64,000 nt of DNA, from assembly GCA_001914235.1 (NCBI GenBank), contig MQUF01000005.1, positions 124,001 to 188,000 on the forward strand. Direction: 5' to 3'. Shown in pieces: positions 42,017-51,006 of the stretch. This DNA comes from Desulfobulbaceae bacterium DB1. Its GTDB lineage: Bacteria > Desulfobacterota > Desulfobulbia > Desulfobulbales > SURF-16. How positions within the stretch are numbered: position 1 is the stretch's first letter; each line of letters starts with the position of its first letter. A program made the position numbers and the translations under genes. Under the pieces are notes generated by a model. The model had not been told where the DNA came from, ran no database searches, and saw nothing but the letters and a program-made list of their open reading frames with translations.

Positions 42017-43501
42017 ATGCATAAGCCGGAGTTGGGCGATTTTATAAAACTGGCGGACAAGGCGCGGCTTATTCCCGTCTGTCGGGAGATTGTTGCTGAT
42101 CTGGACACGCCGTTGACGGTTTTTGCCAAAGTCGCGGGGGATGAGTCCCATGCTTTTCTGCTGGAAAGTCTCGAGGGCGGAGAAAAATGGGGGCGTTATT
42201 CCTTTATCGGACTTGATCCTCTCCTGACCTTTGAAAGTCGGGGGAACAGGATCGTCATCCAGCGTGACGGCCGGATTGAAGAAAGCACCGGAGATCCTCT
42301 TGCTGAGCTCAAGGCGGTGCTTGCCTCTTTTCAGGCCTGTCGGGAAAGCGATTTCCTGCCCCGGTTTTTCGGCGGCGCGGTCGGTTATCTCGGGTATGAC
42401 ATGGTCCGCTTCATGGAGAAACTGCCGGAAATAAATCCGCCGCTGGCGGAGTTTCCGGACAGCTCCTTCATGGTTCCCCGTATAGTGCTCATTTATGACA
42501 ATCTGAAGCAGACCCTGACCGTGGTCAACTGTGTTGTCCTGGAAGATGGTCAGGGACTGGAAGAGCTGTATGTCAAGGCATGCCGGCAGATCGACGCCAT
42601 GATAAATCGACTGCGGCGCAGGCCTCTTCCCTATGATGTGGTTGACGGCGACCAAACCGGGCATCGGCACCGTTTTTCCTCCAACATGAGTGAAGAGTCG
42701 TTCAAGGCCATGGTGAAACGTGCCAAGGAATATATCATGGCAGGCGACATCATTCAGGTGGTGCTTTCCCAGCGTTTTCACAGCCGGACCTACCTGCCGC
42801 CCTTCATGCTCTACCGGGCGTTGCGCCATATCAACCCGAGTCCCTATCTTTTTTATCTGAAGCTGGGCAAAAACATCCAGATCGGTTCATCGCCGGAAAT
42901 CCTGGTGCGGCTGGAGGAAGAGAAGATCGAGGTGCGGCCCATTGCCGGCACCAGGCCGCGGGGGAAAACACGGGAAGAGGATCTTGCCCTGGAAAAAGAA
43001 CTGCTGGCCGACCCGAAAGAAAGGGCCGAGCATCTGATGCTGGTGGACCTCGGACGCAATGACGTGGGACGGGTAGCGGAATACGGAACGGTGGAAACCC
43101 ATGATCTGCTGGTCATTGAGCGATACAGCCATGTCATGCACATTGTTTCCGGGGTACGCGGGCAACTGGCGGCCGGCAAGGATCAGTTTGATGTGGTGCG
43201 GGCCTGTTTCCCGGCCGGCACGGTCAGCGGTGCTCCCAAGATCCGGGCCATGGAGATCATTGAGGAGCTTGAACCGGAACGGCGGGGGCCCTATGCCGGT
43301 GCCGTGGGTTACTTCGGGTTTTCCGGCAACATGGATTTCTGTATCACCATCCGCACCTTCGTTATGCAGGATGATAATCTCTGGGTGCAGGCCGGGGCCG
43401 GAATCGTGGCGGATTCAGATCCGGAAATGGAATATCAGGAGACGCTGAACAAGTCTCGTGGACTCAGGCGGGCCGTGGAACTGGCGGAAAAAGGATTTTA
43501 G
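42017..43501 (+). CDS. trpE: Anthranilate synthase component I
   Basis: Converts chorismate to anthranilate using ammonia from TrpG, the first step of tryptophan synthesis. The 494-residue protein shows the feedback-site region near LLESLEGGEKWGRYSFIG and the chorismate-utilising core: QVVLSQRF, PIAGTRPRG, LMLVDLGRNDVGRV and AGAGIVADSDPE. It opens the trp cluster. The 47 bases between the rpsT terminator and the ATG contain no obvious leader peptide or trp-codon attenuator. Confidence 0.97.
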   Translation: MHKPELGDFIKLADKARLIPVCREIVADLDTPLTVFAKVAGDESHAFLLESLEGGEKWGRYSFIGLDPLLTFESRGNRIVIQRDGRIEESTGDPLAELKAVLASFQACRESDFLPRFFGGAVGYLGYDMVRFMEKLPEINPPLAEFPDSSFMVPRIVLIYDNLKQTLTVVNCVVLEDGQGLEELYVKACRQIDAMINRLRRRPLPYDVVDGDQTGHRHRFSSNMSEESFKAMVKRAKEYIMAGDIIQVVLSQRFHSRTYLPPFMLYRALRHINPSPYLFYLKLGKNIQIGSSPEILVRLEEEKIEVRPIAGTRPRGKTREEDLALEKELLADPKERAEHLMLVDLGRNDVGRVAEYGTVETHDLLVIERYSHVMHIVSGVRGQLAAGKDQFDVVRACFPAGTVSGAPKIRAMEIIEELEPERRGPYAGAVGYFGFSGNMDFCITIRTFVMQDDNLWVQAGAGIVADSDPEMEYQETLNKSRGLRRAVELAEKGF

Positions 43502-43506
43502 CGGAC

Positions 43507-44094
43507 ATGATCGTCATTATCGATAATTACGACTCTTTTACTTATAATATCGTCCAGACCATCGGTGGATTCGGGGAAAAACTCCAGGTTTTCCGCAATG
43601 ATGAAGTGGATATTTCCTTTATTGAAAAAATCAGGCCGGATCGGCTGCTGATTTCACCCGGACCCTGTGACCCTGCCCAGGCCGGCATTTCCATTGCCGC
43701 CATCCGCCATTTTGCCGGGGTTATCCCGGTGCTTGGAGTCTGTCTCGGCCATCAGTCCATCGGCGAGGCATTCGGTGGCCGGACGGTGCGGGCCGGCCGC
43801 GTCATGCATGGGAAAACCAGCGCCATTCATCACGACGGCAAGGGAGTTTTCACCAATCTTCCCAATCCTTTTGACGGCATGCGCTACCATTCGCTGGTGG
43901 TCGGCGATGAGTCCTTTCCGGATTGTCTGATCAAAACCGCCCGGACGGATCAGGGCGAACTGATGGGGGTGCGTCACAAAACCCTGATGGTGGAGGGGGT
44001 TCAGTTTCATCCTGAGTCCATCATGACCCCGGATGGTGTCCAGCTCTTGCGAAATTTCGTCAGCCCGGATTACGAAAAGATGTATTTTGCCTAG
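43507..44094 (+). CDS. trpG: Anthranilate synthase component II (glutamine amidotransferase)
   Basis: Supplies ammonia from glutamine to TrpE. The 195-residue class I amidotransferase has the nucleophile in GVCLGHQSIGEAFGG and the His/Glu pair in VQFHPESIMT. It starts five bases after the trpE stop. TrpG is not fused to TrpD, unlike in E. coli. The same protein can also serve para-aminobenzoate synthase in some bacteria. Confidence 0.96.
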   Translation: MIVIIDNYDSFTYNIVQTIGGFGEKLQVFRNDEVDISFIEKIRPDRLLISPGPCDPAQAGISIAAIRHFAGVIPVLGVCLGHQSIGEAFGGRTVRAGRVMHGKTSAIHHDGKGVFTNLPNPFDGMRYHSLVVGDESFPDCLIKTARTDQGELMGVRHKTLMVEGVQFHPESIMTPDGVQLLRNFVSPDYEKMYFA

Positions 44095-44104
44095 TTTTTT
44101 TGCC

Positions 44105-44137
44105 TCCTCGCGAAACGAGGACTCCCACCTGGTGGGA
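44105..44137 (+). other. Two short hairpins between trpG and trpD
   Basis: TCCTCG with CGAGGA around CGAAA, then TCCCA with TGGGA around CCTGG, lie in the 75-base trpG-trpD gap. No T-run follows. They may stabilise or process the message; a function is not evident. Confidence 0.5.
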
Positions 44138-44169
44138 AATCTAATTAAAATGAGCTGCAGGAGTCATAT

Positions 44170-45195
44170 ATGATCAGGGAAGCCATTGCCAAGGTTGTAG
44201 AAGGGATTGATCTTGCCGAGGAGGAAATGGTCGGTGTCATGCACGAGATCATGGGCGGCGAATCAACCCCGGCCCAGATAGCCTCCTTTATAACCGCGCT
44301 GCGGATGAAAGGTGAAACCATTGATGAAATTGCCGGAGCTGCCCTGGTCATGCGGGAGAAAGCGACCCGGGTTGACGGAGCGGACAAGGGCGACATTCTG
44401 GTCGATACGGTCGGCACCGGCGGCGACTTGTCCGGCACCTTCAATGTGTCGACAACGTCGTCTTTTGTGGTGGCGGGTGCCGGGGTCGCGGTGGCCAAGC
44501 ACGGCAATCGTTCCGTGTCCAGTCATTGCGGCAGCGCCGATGTGCTGGAAGCCCTTGGCGTCAATTTGAATCTCAGCGCGCCGCAGATCGGCGCCTGCAT
44601 CCGTCAGGTCGGTATCGGCTTCATGTTCGCCCCCATGCTGCATGGATCGATGAAACATGCCATCGGTCCCCGCCGGGAAATCGGCATCAGGACGGTTTTT
44701 AATGTGCTGGGGCCGTTGACCAATCCGGCCAATGCCAATGTCTATGTGCTGGGTGTCTATACCCCGACTTTGATTGAGAAGCTTGCCAATGTGCTGGCCC
44801 GGTTTTCCGTCCTTCGGGCCCTGGTGGTCTGCGGCGCGGGGAACATCGACGAGATCACCATCACCGGCGAAACCGCGGTGGCCGACCTCCATAACGGCAA
44901 GGTGACGACGTATACCATCAAACCCGAAGACGTGGGTTTAAAGCGCGCGACCCTGCAAGAGATCAAGGGCGGCAGGACGGCTGAGGCTTCGGCCGAACAG
45001 TTGCGTTCGGTTTTGCGGGGTGAAGCCGGACCGCGGCTTGACATGGTCCTGATGAACAGCGGCGCGGCTTTGATGGCGGCCGGGAAAGCATCTGATCTTC
45101 ATTCCGGAGTTGCACTGGCCCGCGAGACCATTATGTCGGGGGCTGCCATGGCAAAGCTTGAGGCTTTGATAAAATTTTGCCGGGATGCGGGGTGA
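44170..45195 (+). CDS. trpD: Anthranilate phosphoribosyltransferase
   Basis: Joins anthranilate with phosphoribosyl pyrophosphate. The 341-residue protein has the PRPP-binding loop VGTGGDLSGTFNVST, the KHGNRSVSSHCGSAD segment and the FAPMLHGSMKHA motif. CAGGAG lies upstream of the ATG. It is the third gene of trpEGDCF. Confidence 0.97.
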   Translation: MIREAIAKVVEGIDLAEEEMVGVMHEIMGGESTPAQIASFITALRMKGETIDEIAGAALVMREKATRVDGADKGDILVDTVGTGGDLSGTFNVSTTSSFVVAGAGVAVAKHGNRSVSSHCGSADVLEALGVNLNLSAPQIGACIRQVGIGFMFAPMLHGSMKHAIGPRREIGIRTVFNVLGPLTNPANANVYVLGVYTPTLIEKLANVLARFSVLRALVVCGAGNIDEITITGETAVADLHNGKVTTYTIKPEDVGLKRATLQEIKGGRTAEASAEQLRSVLRGEAGPRLDMVLMNSGAALMAAGKASDLHSGVALARETIMSGAAMAKLEALIKFCRDAG

Positions 45196-45198
45196 TCC

Positions 45199-45963
45199 TT
45201 GATTTTAGATACCATTGTCGAAGAAAAACTGCGTGAGGTGAGTCGTTTGCTGGCTTCCGGACTCGGCGAACCGATTGAGGAAGTTGCGCCGCCCCGGGGA
45301 TTCCGGCAAGCCCTTATCGATTTTGCGGGAGTCGCCCTTATTGCCGAAGCCAAAAAAGCCTCGCCGTCCAAGGGGGTCATCTGCCCGGATTTTGACCCGG
45401 TGCGCATTGCCCGGGAGTATGAAGCGGGCGGGGCTCAGGCCATTTCTGTGCTTACCGACGAAAAATTTTTCCAGGGCAGTCTTTCCTATATTCCTCAAGT
45501 GCGGCAGGCAGTGCAGCTGCCGGTGCTGCGCAAGGATTTTATCATCCATGAGGCACAGATCACCCAGGCGCGAAAATTCGGCGCCGATGCCGTTTTGCTC
45601 ATCGCCGCTATTCTGGATAAAAACCGGATGGCGGATTTTCTCGCTCAGAGCCGGGAGCTGGGCATGGACGTTCTCGTTGAGGTGCATGACGAGGCGGATC
45701 TGGAAAAGGCCCTGGCGGTTGACAGTCCGCTCATCGGCATCAACAACCGCAACCTCAGGGATTTTTCCATGGATCTGGAGACAACCTTCCGGCTGAAGAA
45801 GTTGATTCCGGATTCCATCCCCGTGGTCAGCGAATCAGGTATTCGCACGGTGGAAGACATCGGGCGCCTGGCGGCTGCAGGCGTGGCTGCCGTGCTGGTT
45901 GGCGAGACATTGATGCGCGCGGGCGGTCGTGAACTTGCGGTACATGAACTGATGGGGCGTTAA
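45199..45963 (+). CDS. trpC: Indole-3-glycerol phosphate synthase
   Basis: Closes the indole ring by decarboxylating carboxyphenylamino-deoxyribulose phosphate. The 254-residue TIM barrel has the catalytic lysines and acids in LIAEAKKASPSKG, LRKDFIIHEAQI and GINNRNLRDF, and the phosphate site SESGIRT. It starts with TTG three bases after the trpD stop. TrpC is separate from TrpF here, unlike the fused enterobacterial enzyme. Confidence 0.96.
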   Translation: MILDTIVEEKLREVSRLLASGLGEPIEEVAPPRGFRQALIDFAGVALIAEAKKASPSKGVICPDFDPVRIAREYEAGGAQAISVLTDEKFFQGSLSYIPQVRQAVQLPVLRKDFIIHEAQITQARKFGADAVLLIAAILDKNRMADFLAQSRELGMDVLVEVHDEADLEKALAVDSPLIGINNRNLRDFSMDLETTFRLKKLIPDSIPVVSESGIRTVEDIGRLAAAGVAAVLVGETLMRAGGRELAVHELMGR

Positions 45964-46028
45964 ACTGATCCGTTTTCAGTTGCCGGTTCGACATTTTGCC
46001 TATTTTTTGATTTTTTTGAGGAGGATGA

Positions 46029-46664
46029 ATGAGATCCAGAACACGGATCAAGATTTGCGGCATGACGGATGGAAACGATGTGCGTCATGCCGTTGACGCG
46101 GGTGTCGATGCCCTGGGATTTATTTTTGTCCCGGACAGTCCACGATACATCAACCCGGAGCCGGCCAGGGAAATAATCAGCCGCCTGCCTCCTTTTGTTG
46201 ATGCAGTGGGGGTTTTCATGAATGAGGAGGCTGCCCGTGTCCAGGAAATCGTCCAGTATTGCGGGTTAACCATGCTGCAGCTTCACGGCGTCGAAACTCC
46301 GGAGTATTGCCGTCAGTTTCAGCTGCGGGTGGTCAAGGCCTTTCAGGTGCACCCCGAGCTGAGCGCGGAAAATTTCAAACCATACGAAGACGCGGTTTCC
46401 GCTTTCCTGCTTGATACCTACCATAAAACCCGGGGCGGCGGCACGGGGCAGGTTTTCGACTGGGCACGCCTCAAGGAGCTGCAGCTTGCGAAACCGGTGA
46501 TACTGGCAGGGGGAATTGGTCCGGACAATGTCGTTCGGGCTATTTCCGAAGTCCGGCCTTTTGCCGTGGATGTCAATTCCGCTGTTGAAAAGGAACCGGG
46601 CAGGAAGAGCGCTGAGCTGGTTACCCGGCTCATGGCGGCGGTCGCCTCCTGTTGTCAGGTTTGA
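46029..46664 (+). CDS. trpF: Phosphoribosylanthranilate isomerase
   Basis: Amadori rearrangement of phosphoribosylanthranilate. The 211-residue barrel shows KICGMTDGNDVRHAVDAG with the catalytic cysteine, GFIFVPDSPRYI, LQLHGVETPEYC and the ending AGGIGPDNV followed by FAVDVNSAVE. GAGGAGG precedes the ATG. It is the last gene of this trp cluster and is followed by a terminator; trpB and trpA are not in the window. Confidence 0.96.
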   Translation: MRSRTRIKICGMTDGNDVRHAVDAGVDALGFIFVPDSPRYINPEPAREIISRLPPFVDAVGVFMNEEAARVQEIVQYCGLTMLQLHGVETPEYCRQFQLRVVKAFQVHPELSAENFKPYEDAVSAFLLDTYHKTRGGGTGQVFDWARLKELQLAKPVILAGGIGPDNVVRAISEVRPFAVDVNSAVEKEPGRKSAELVTRLMAAVASCCQV

Positions 46665-46710
46665 CAGGGGGAAAATCGTATCTCGCATTCCCGCAGTTGG
46701 CTGGTTGTTT

Positions 46711-46762
46711 AAAAAAAAGAGGCCGTAAAGAACATCATGGTTCTTTGCGGCCTCAGCTTTTT
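46711..46762. terminator. Bidirectional terminator between trpF and degP
   Basis: GAGGCCGTAAAGAAC and GTTCTTTGCGGCCTC form a 15-base stem with a single T-G wobble around ATCATG. Eight A precede and a T-run follows, so it can end both the trp operon (+) and the sigma-degP operon (-). Confidence 0.93.
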
Positions 46763-46793
46763 CCCGAATTGCTTACTGCGGGGGAATGACGAG

Positions 46794-48227
46794 TTATTTT
46801 TGCGGTTCGATCACCACAAAACGGGTGTGTTTGTCCCGTTTAGCGCGTAACAGGATGCTGCTGTTCTTTTCAAGATTCGCCATTGCCTGGTTATATTCGT
46901 CAACAGTCTTGACGACCTTGCGGTTTACCTCAAGAATCAAGTCGCCCGGCTGCAGGCCGACTTGCTCCGCGGCTGATCCCGGTTCCACATTGGCGATGAC
47001 GACTCCCCCTTTTTCCTTGATGTTAAAGGAGCGCGCCAGTTCCGGGGTCAGTTCCTGCACCGTCAGGCCAAGCACGGAGGTTGACTGTTCCCCTGCAAGT
47101 GCCGTCTCCTCGTCAAGTTTGGCGATGGTCACCGTGACTTCTTTCTTTTTGCCGTTACGGATAAGGGCGACCGCAGCCTTTTCCCCAACCGGAGTCTGGG
47201 CCACAAGGTTCGGCAGCATGCTCATCTCAAGAATTTCTTTGCCGTTGTATTCGACAATGATATCACCCGCCTCAATGCCGGCCTTTGCCGCCGGACTATC
47301 CGGTGTGACTTCGCCGACCAGCGCGCCGATCGGTCTGTCGAGGCCGAATTTCTGGGCAAGATCCTGATTGACGTTCTGGATCATGACGCCCAGCCAGCCT
47401 CGGACAACCTTGCCTGTTTCCTTCAATTGCTCCACCACGTTTTTTGCCATGTTGACGGGAATGGCAAAGCCGATGCCGATGTTGCCGCCGCTGCGGCTGT
47501 AGATCGCCGTGTTGATGCCGACCATCTCGCCGTCCATGTTGAAAAGCGGCCCGCCGGAATTGCCTGGATTGATGGAGGCGTCGGTCTGGATGAAGTTTTC
47601 ATAGGCGCCGCTGCCCAGGGTTCTGCCCTTGCCGCTGACAATGCCTGCGGTAACGGTCTGCTCAAAGCCGAATGGATTGCCGATGGCCAGCACCCAATCG
47701 CCCACTTTCAGCAGTTCGGAGTCGCCGAACACGACATAGGGTAACGCGCCTTTCGGCTCGATCTTGATCAGGGCCACGTCGGTTTTAGGGTCACGACCGA
47801 TTATTTTTGCTTCATACTCTTCATGATTGGCAAAGCGCACATTGATTTCATCCGCTTCATCAATAACATGGTTGTTGGTGACGATATAGCCGTCAGCCGA
47901 AATAATTACACCTGAACCGAGACTGGTCCGCTTCTGCGGCACGGCCTGACCGTGATAGCCGTTGCCGTTGGGGCCGGGCTGCTCAAAAAATTTTTTGAAA
48001 AGTTCCGGCACGGCCGGATGATCAGGGAAAGGGAGGTACGTCATGGGGGGTGATTTGACGGTCTGGGTGGTGTAGATGTTGACGACCGTGTCGCCGTATT
48101 TTTCCACCAGCGGGGCAAAGGTGTCCGGACGGCCGGCGAATGCCGGCAGGGTCAGGAAGAAAATTGATGCACTGATGAGAAGTGCCATCAGTGAATGTGT
48201 TTTGCCGTGTCTTTGCATTGCAGTCAT
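46794..48227 (-). CDS. degP: Periplasmic serine protease DegP/HtrA
   Basis: Envelope protein-quality protease and chaperone, 477 residues. A signal peptide ends near LTLPAFA. The catalytic triad is H120 (VTNNHVI), D150 (DPKTDVALI) and S224 (INPGNSGGPL). Two PDZ domains follow, at about 275-370 and 385-475. It is the third gene after an ECF sigma factor and its anti-sigma factor, the classical envelope-stress arrangement. A few in-frame ATGs lie near the start; the exact one is not certain. Confidence 0.95.
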   Translation of the reverse strand: MTAMQRHGKTHSLMALLISASIFFLTLPAFAGRPDTFAPLVEKYGDTVVNIYTTQTVKSPPMTYLPFPDHPAVPELFKKFFEQPGPNGNGYHGQAVPQKRTSLGSGVIISADGYIVTNNHVIDEADEINVRFANHEEYEAKIIGRDPKTDVALIKIEPKGALPYVVFGDSELLKVGDWVLAIGNPFGFEQTVTAGIVSGKGRTLGSGAYENFIQTDASINPGNSGGPLFNMDGEMVGINTAIYSRSGGNIGIGFAIPVNMAKNVVEQLKETGKVVRGWLGVMIQNVNQDLAQKFGLDRPIGALVGEVTPDSPAAKAGIEAGDIIVEYNGKEILEMSMLPNLVAQTPVGEKAAVALIRNGKKKEVTVTIAKLDEETALAGEQSTSVLGLTVQELTPELARSFNIKEKGGVVIANVEPGSAAEQVGLQPGDLILEVNRKVVKTVDEYNQAMANLEKNSSILLRAKRDKHTRFVVIEPQK

Positions 48228-48263
48228 TCCTTATGGTGAATTGTGAAAAATGGTGGTTGCTGC

Positions 48264-49205
48264 TTAATTAAGGGTCACCGCCACGGTCAGGAAGCGTTTG
48301 GGAGAGATGTAGCGGCTGTCTCTGGCGTAGGCGGGAGTAAATGACGACGTTTTCTGGCAGCAGATGCGGCGGAGTTGATCAAAGTTGCCGGCCGGAACGG
48401 AAAGTAACACGGTATTCTGGTTATAGATATCCGCCTGCCAGTCGGGGGATTGCATGATCTGCCGCATCACAGCCAATTGTTCGGCCGGATCACTCGCGTG
48501 GATGGAAATCAGCAGATCCGGTTGAATGGCGGGCTTCTGGTGATAGCGGGAAAGGGAAAGCAGAGGCCTGTCAATATAGGAATGCGTATGGCCGCCGGTT
48601 GAGACGAAATCCACCGCGGTCGGGGCCTTTTTTTCCGTCTGCCTGGGGACCATGGCATACTGGGGAAAGGCTGTGGCGTCGTCTTCCTCATACTCGGACA
48701 GCTGGGGAACGCCTGGGTAAAAATCCTGATGTCCTGTTTTTTCCGGCATGTTCTTGGCCAGCAGGGAGGGGGGCGGTGAATCCGGAGTGCTGACCTCCGC
48801 CCGTGAGGATGCGTCGGGCTGGGGAGTTGTCGTGCCCGGCTGTCCGGAAAAGGGCATGATCTGGAGCAAGGAGGCGCAGGCAAAACCGATGACGAGCATG
48901 GCGAAAGCGGTAGGAATCGCTACTTTTCTTTCCGTTGCCCCTGCCAGCCATTCCTTGATTTTTTCCGAAAAAGATCGGCTTTCGAGTTTGCCGTGAATGC
49001 CGGCGAGAAATCCGGGGGGGACTTTTGCCGTCGGCATCTGGTGAAGAATGGAGAGGGTGGCCTTGAAAGCCTGCCATTCCCGATTGCAATGACTGCATGA
49101 GCGCAGATGAGATTCAAGTGCCGTCCTTTGGTCCGAGGCAATTTCTCCATCATAATAGAAAGAGAATAAATTTTGACAATCATCGCATTTCATAAGCAGA
49201 CTCAT
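48264..49205 (-). CDS. Zinc-binding anti-sigma factor
   Basis: A 313-residue single-pass membrane protein. The cytoplasmic N-terminus has the ZAS zinc motif, with cysteines in MKCDDCQ and the H33-x3-C37-x2-C40 signature in HLRSCSHC. A membrane helix lies at about 95-117, and a 190-residue periplasmic part follows, proline-rich at first. The start overlaps the sigma gene stop in an ATGA, so the two proteins are made together. It should hold the adjacent sigma factor inactive until stress; release by proteolysis or redox change cannot be told from sequence. Confidence 0.88.
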   Translation of the reverse strand: MSLLMKCDDCQNLFSFYYDGEIASDQRTALESHLRSCSHCNREWQAFKATLSILHQMPTAKVPPGFLAGIHGKLESRSFSEKIKEWLAGATERKVAIPTAFAMLVIGFACASLLQIMPFSGQPGTTTPQPDASSRAEVSTPDSPPPSLLAKNMPEKTGHQDFYPGVPQLSEYEEDDATAFPQYAMVPRQTEKKAPTAVDFVSTGGHTHSYIDRPLLSLSRYHQKPAIQPDLLISIHASDPAEQLAVMRQIMQSPDWQADIYNQNTVLLSVPAGNFDQLRRICCQKTSSFTPAYARDSRYISPKRFLTVAVTLN

Positions 49206-49783
49206 AAATCGTTATAGATTTTTTTCAAACGGTCCTTCAGCGAAGACCTGGCCCTGTTAAGTTTTGATTTTACCGTGCCCAGCGGGATGTCCAGAATGGC
49301 GCTGATCTCTTCATATGCCAGTTCCTGCAAATCACGCAAAATAAGAATTTCTTTTTCCGCCTCGCCCATGGCATCAATGGCTGATCGAACAATCCTGATA
49401 GTGTTTTCCTGCTGAAGCGTTTTTTCCGGTCCTTCATCTCCGACAATCTGAATAAACGTCTCTTCGTCGTCGAGCGAGATGTTGCTGAAATACCCCCTGC
49501 GCGACAGTTTTTTGTAACGGTTGCGGCAATGGTTAATGGCTATCTGATACAGCCATGATGTAAATTTGTTCCGCTCCCGCAGGTTGCCGAGAGACTTATA
49601 TACCGTGACGAAAATATCCTGGGCCAGGTCATTTGCCTCTTCAGGACTTTTGACGTAATTCAACGCAAGATTGTAGACCTTTGTCTGATAAAGCAGAACC
49701 AGGCGATTAAAGGCCTGTTTGTCGCCTGCAAGAAAAGCCTGGACCAGCTGTTCGGTTTCTGATTGCAGCTCTTCATTTCCCAT
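49202..49783 (-). CDS. ECF-type RNA polymerase sigma factor (RpoE-like)
   Basis: A 193-residue group 4 sigma factor. Region 2 spans about residues 20-90 (YVKSPEEANDLAQDIFV, FTSWLYQIAINHCRN) and region 4 about 125-185 (LRDLQELAYEEISAILDI, GTVKSKLNRAR). It is first in an operon with the anti-sigma factor and DegP, so it is expected to control envelope-stress genes. A promoter matching the E. coli sigma-E consensus lies about 118 bases upstream, consistent with autoregulation. Confidence 0.93.
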   Translation of the reverse strand: MGNEELQSETEQLVQAFLAGDKQAFNRLVLLYQTKVYNLALNYVKSPEEANDLAQDIFVTVYKSLGNLRERNKFTSWLYQIAINHCRNRYKKLSRRGYFSNISLDDEETFIQIVGDEGPEKTLQQENTIRIVRSAIDAMGEAEKEILILRDLQELAYEEISAILDIPLGTVKSKLNRARSSLKDRLKKIYNDL

Positions 49784-49900
49784 GGAACACCCGGCATCCT
49801 AACCTGGTCAGCAGGTGTTTCCCGTCTGCAAATATGACTGCCTCAGATGGTGGTGCCCCGGCGACAGCGTCGAATTTTTTCAGTGTTCCGTCTTTGGGTG

Positions 49901-49929
49901 TTAGACAGAATGATATGTGAAAAGGTTCC
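49901..49929 (-). promoter_or_regulatory. ECF (sigma-E-like) promoter of the sigma-anti-sigma-degP operon
   Basis: Reading the minus strand, GGAACCT and GTCTAA are separated by 16 bases, very close to the E. coli sigma-E pattern GGAACTT-16-GTCTAA. It lies about 118 bases before the sigma start codon, giving a likely autoregulatory loop. Confidence 0.7.
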
Positions 49930-50105
49930 ATGTTTTTACCTGAAATCGTATTTCTCCGGAGATCCCCGGCCGGCGCCAAAGAAAAAAAACATGCACTCCG
50001 TGCTTGAATCTTTCCCGTGTGTCCCGCCTATTCGGTCATCCGGCAAAGTGAAATTTGCAGCCAAACGTGACCCGTTTGCCGGCCCGCCGCTGAAATTGTC
50101 TTATA

Positions 50106-50134
50106 TTGTAGTCATCAAATGGATAACATACAAT
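50106..50134 (+). promoter_or_regulatory. Possible promoter of the 50363-ptsH-ptsI operon
   Basis: TTGTAG and TACAAT spaced by 17 bases. The leader to the first gene would be about 220 bases, longer than usual. Consensus-based only. Confidence 0.4.
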
Positions 50135-50362
50135 GGAAACGATTTTTTTTGCAAATAGCTTGTCGGCTCTCTCCTTCTTCTTCCCGAAAAAAACGAACGA
50201 AACAGCATATTCCGGCAAAAAAAAGGACGACGCAATCATTCCTTCCGCTGTTGCCTTTTTGTTGCCGCCGTTGTATGTGATATCGAAATGGACCGGAATG
50301 ATCGAGATCATCAGCGTGTCTCGCCCCTTTTTTCACAAGGCTTTTTTCAACATGGCAGGTAT

Positions 50363-50731
50363 ATGGAAAAAATAGTAGAAGAACTGCACAGGATTTTTCG
50401 TTTAAAAGAGACCACCGAAGAAGGTGATATTGTCATTATCGTTGCGGAAAAACCGCAGACCTTGACTTACGCGCTGGTCACCGGCTTTGAGCGGGACAGT
50501 GCGAAACGGGACGAGTGGTGGCATGTGAGCATGCAGCTGCTGACGGTGCCGCCGCAGAAGGTCGTATGGACGCTGAGGACGGCGCAATTCACCGGCAAGG
50601 ATATTTTTACCATGGGTGGTGAAAAAAGGTACATCAAGGCAGTGGATTTCACCAAGCCGAACAGCGATCCGAAAAAAGAAAAAAAAACCGCCCCGAAGAA
50701 GAAAAAAACAGTGCTCCGGGTCGTCAAATAA
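50363..50731 (+). CDS. Hypothetical protein with a lysine-rich tail, linked to ptsH
   Basis: A 122-residue soluble protein I cannot assign. The first 95 residues are a compact alpha/beta domain (VIIVAEKPQTLTYALVTGF, QLLTVPPQKVVWTLRTAQF). The last 25 are strongly basic (DPKKEKKTAPKKKKTVL), possibly contacting nucleic acid. The ATG at 50363 follows GCAGGT; a longer start at 50288 has no ribosome site. It ends two bases before ptsH, so it should be made with the PTS proteins, and a regulatory role is conceivable but unsupported. Confidence 0.7.
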   Translation: MEKIVEELHRIFRLKETTEEGDIVIIVAEKPQTLTYALVTGFERDSAKRDEWWHVSMQLLTVPPQKVVWTLRTAQFTGKDIFTMGGEKRYIKAVDFTKPNSDPKKEKKTAPKKKKTVLRVVK

Positions 50732-50733
50732 TC

Positions 50734-51006
50734 ATGGAAATCCGGCAAAGGGAGATGGTAATCGCCAACCGGTTCGGCCTGCATGGCAGGACATCGGCCA
50801 TACTGGTGGAAACGGCCAGGAAATTCGAGGCGGAAATCAAGCTGGTCAAGGATGACATGGAGGCCGATTGCAAGAGTATTCTTGATGTGATGTCCATGGC
50901 CTGTACCAAGGGGACGCCGGTTTCCATCAAGGCGAGCGGACCGGATGCGGAAGAGGCGCTTGCCGCCCTGGCCGGACTCATAGCCGAAGGATTCGGCGAG
51001 CAATGA
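50734..51006 (+). CDS. ptsH: HPr phosphocarrier protein
   Basis: Carries phosphate from enzyme I. The 90-residue protein has the active histidine H17 in ANRFGLHGRTSA (usually LHARPA) and a serine at about 48 in CKSILDVMSMA, the position phosphorylated by HPr kinase in some lineages. It lies between the unknown basic protein and ptsI, overlapping ptsI by four bases. The unusual GRT after the histidine is seen in some Desulfobacterota HPr proteins. Confidence 0.92.
   Translation: MEIRQREMVIANRFGLHGRTSAILVETARKFEAEIKLVKDDMEADCKSILDVMSMACTKGTPVSIKASGPDAEEALAALAGLIAEGFGEQ

Larger units (their letters stand above)
49784..50362. other. 579-base intergenic region between divergent stress and PTS operons
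   Basis: Contains the sigma-E-like promoter at 49901-49929 (-) and a possible promoter at 50106-50134 (+). Open frames here are short, lack ribosome sites and have no recognisable sequence, so I call no gene. The stretch 50130-50340 has poly-A and poly-T tracts. Confidence 0.6.

Noticed and set aside
50133-50375. 80-codon plus-strand frame before the PTS operon
   Set aside because: Its start overlaps a possible -10 box, there is no ribosome site, and the 3' end overlaps the better-supported gene at 50363.
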